Shown here in pieces: positions 13,115 through 13,676 of a stretch of 13,676 nucleotides of DNA. This DNA comes from Bacteroidota bacterium (GTDB lineage Bacteria > Bacteroidota > Bacteroidia > Bacteroidales > Tenuifilaceae), in NCBI GenBank assembly GCA_023406715.1, contig JAEXVC010000036.1, positions 1-13,676 on the forward strand, in the 5' to 3' direction. How positions within the stretch are numbered: position 1 is the stretch's first letter; every line of letters begins with the position of its first letter. The notes beneath the pieces were generated by a model, which ran no database searches, had not been told where the DNA came from, and worked only from the letters and a program-made list of their open reading frames with translations. The translations under genes and the position numbers were made by a program.

Positions 13115-13676
13115 ATGGAGATAAAGGAGCAAATACCCGTTGAAGTAATTCAGTCTATCTCTATCGATCAGGCTTGGCACTACCATATTGTCCCGCTAAG
13201 TATTTCGGAAAACAGCATGGAGGTTTACACCACCTCCGATAGGGCCAACAGCATAGCCGATGAGTTGCATATGCTTTACGGCAAGGAAATCTCCTTTAAG
13301 TTTATTGAGAGCGATGAACTTAACACCCTGCTTGCCCGGTACTACAGGAAAGGTAAGCAGAACCAAACATCGGGGTTTCTCTTCAGCAAGCACGACGATT
13401 TTTTGATGAACCTTATTCAGGAGGCACACCGAATAGAATGCTCCGATATTCATATTGAAACCTACGAGGAGCGTTGCCGTGTTAGAATGAGGATTGATGG
13501 GAAACTTATTGAGCGTTTTGTGGTGCCCAAGGATATTTACCCATCGCTTATCAATAAAATAAAGATTAAAGCAAACCTCGATATTGCTGAAAAACGCTTA
13601 CCACAGGATGGCCGTATTTTCTACGCCGACGAGTGGAGTAATTTCGATATTCGTGTATCGGTTCTACCTACACTGC
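13115..13676 (+). CDS. GspE/PilB-type secretion ATPase (N-terminal part, 3' end outside window)
   Basis: The frame is open from ATG 13115 to the window edge (187 residues seen). It starts MEIKEQIPVEVIQSISIDQAW. A short N1E-like domain comes first, then the N2E region with SDIHIE, RVRMRIDGKL, INKIKIKANLDIAEKRLPQD and GRIF...DIRVSVLPT. These are hallmark segments of the hexameric type II secretion/type IV pilus assembly ATPases; Walker A, Asp box and Walker B would follow beyond the window. The enzyme would power pseudopilin or pilin extension at the inner membrane. Its ATG directly abuts the peptidase stop codon, indicating tight translational coupling. GspE and PilB cannot be told apart from this portion, so no symbol is given. 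Confidence 0.93.
   Translation, partial: MEIKEQIPVEVIQSISIDQAWHYHIVPLSISENSMEVYTTSDRANSIADELHMLYGKEISFKFIESDELNTLLARYYRKGKQNQTSGFLFSKHDDFLMNLIQEAHRIECSDIHIETYEERCRVRMRIDGKLIERFVVPKDIYPSLINKIKIKANLDIAEKRLPQDGRIFYADEWSNFDIRVSVLPTL

Noticed and set aside
13196..13453. Minus-strand open frame of 85 codons at the right end
   Set aside because: It lies opposite the clearly recognisable GspE/PilB N-terminal region and is a shadow of that gene.

Overview
The window looks like Bacteroidota (Bacteroidales-like) chromosome. It is AT-rich, most start codons lack a Shine-Dalgarno sequence, and several intergenic regions carry the TAnnTTTG -7 box of this phylum. The protein set also fits: Bacteroidota-type ParE/ParC, a periplasmic-TPR/cytoplasmic-SpoIIE phosphatase, and a tyrosine recombinase with an N-terminal arm-binding domain of the conjugative-element type. 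Family calls come from motifs read by eye; no database search was possible.

Left part, 1-7040 (housekeeping). The 3' end of a trimeric-type purine nucleoside phosphorylase converges on shikimate kinase (aroK) across a shared hairpin terminator. Next, on the minus strand, is a parE-parC operon for both topoisomerase IV subunits, with its own terminator after parC. A 332-base intergenic region then holds short tandem repeats with an AGAC core. It is followed by a plus-strand pair: a VOC/glyoxalase-fold protein and the ribosome-rescue hydrolase ArfB.

Middle, 7041-9533. A second copy of the AGAC repeat and a good Bacteroidota promoter precede a 675-residue sensor phosphatase (signal peptide, TPRs, one membrane helix, coiled coil, SpoIIE/PP2C domain). 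A small YciI-family gene follows.

Accessory region, about 9571-12188. A 363-base block made of yciI, a hairpin terminator and the 3' part of a minus-strand tRNA-Gly(CCC) occurs twice as a direct repeat (9246-9608 and 10261-10623; 12 mismatches, no gaps). Between the copies lies an AT-rich insert with a lone lipoprotein gene of unknown function. Just right of the second tRNA fragment are an 11-bp inverted repeat, a promoter-like site and a GTG-started tyrosine recombinase. This reads as an integration hotspot in tRNA-Gly, with a solo integrase and a small insert bounded by tRNA-derived att-like repeats. No intact tRNA-Gly is present in the window.

Right part, 12189-13676. A tightly packed operon starts here: a type IV pilin-like/pseudopilin precursor, a short A24 prepilin peptidase without the N-terminal methyltransferase domain, and the N-terminal part of a GspE/PilB secretion ATPase cut by the window edge. 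Together they suggest a type IV pilus or type II secretion-like machine.
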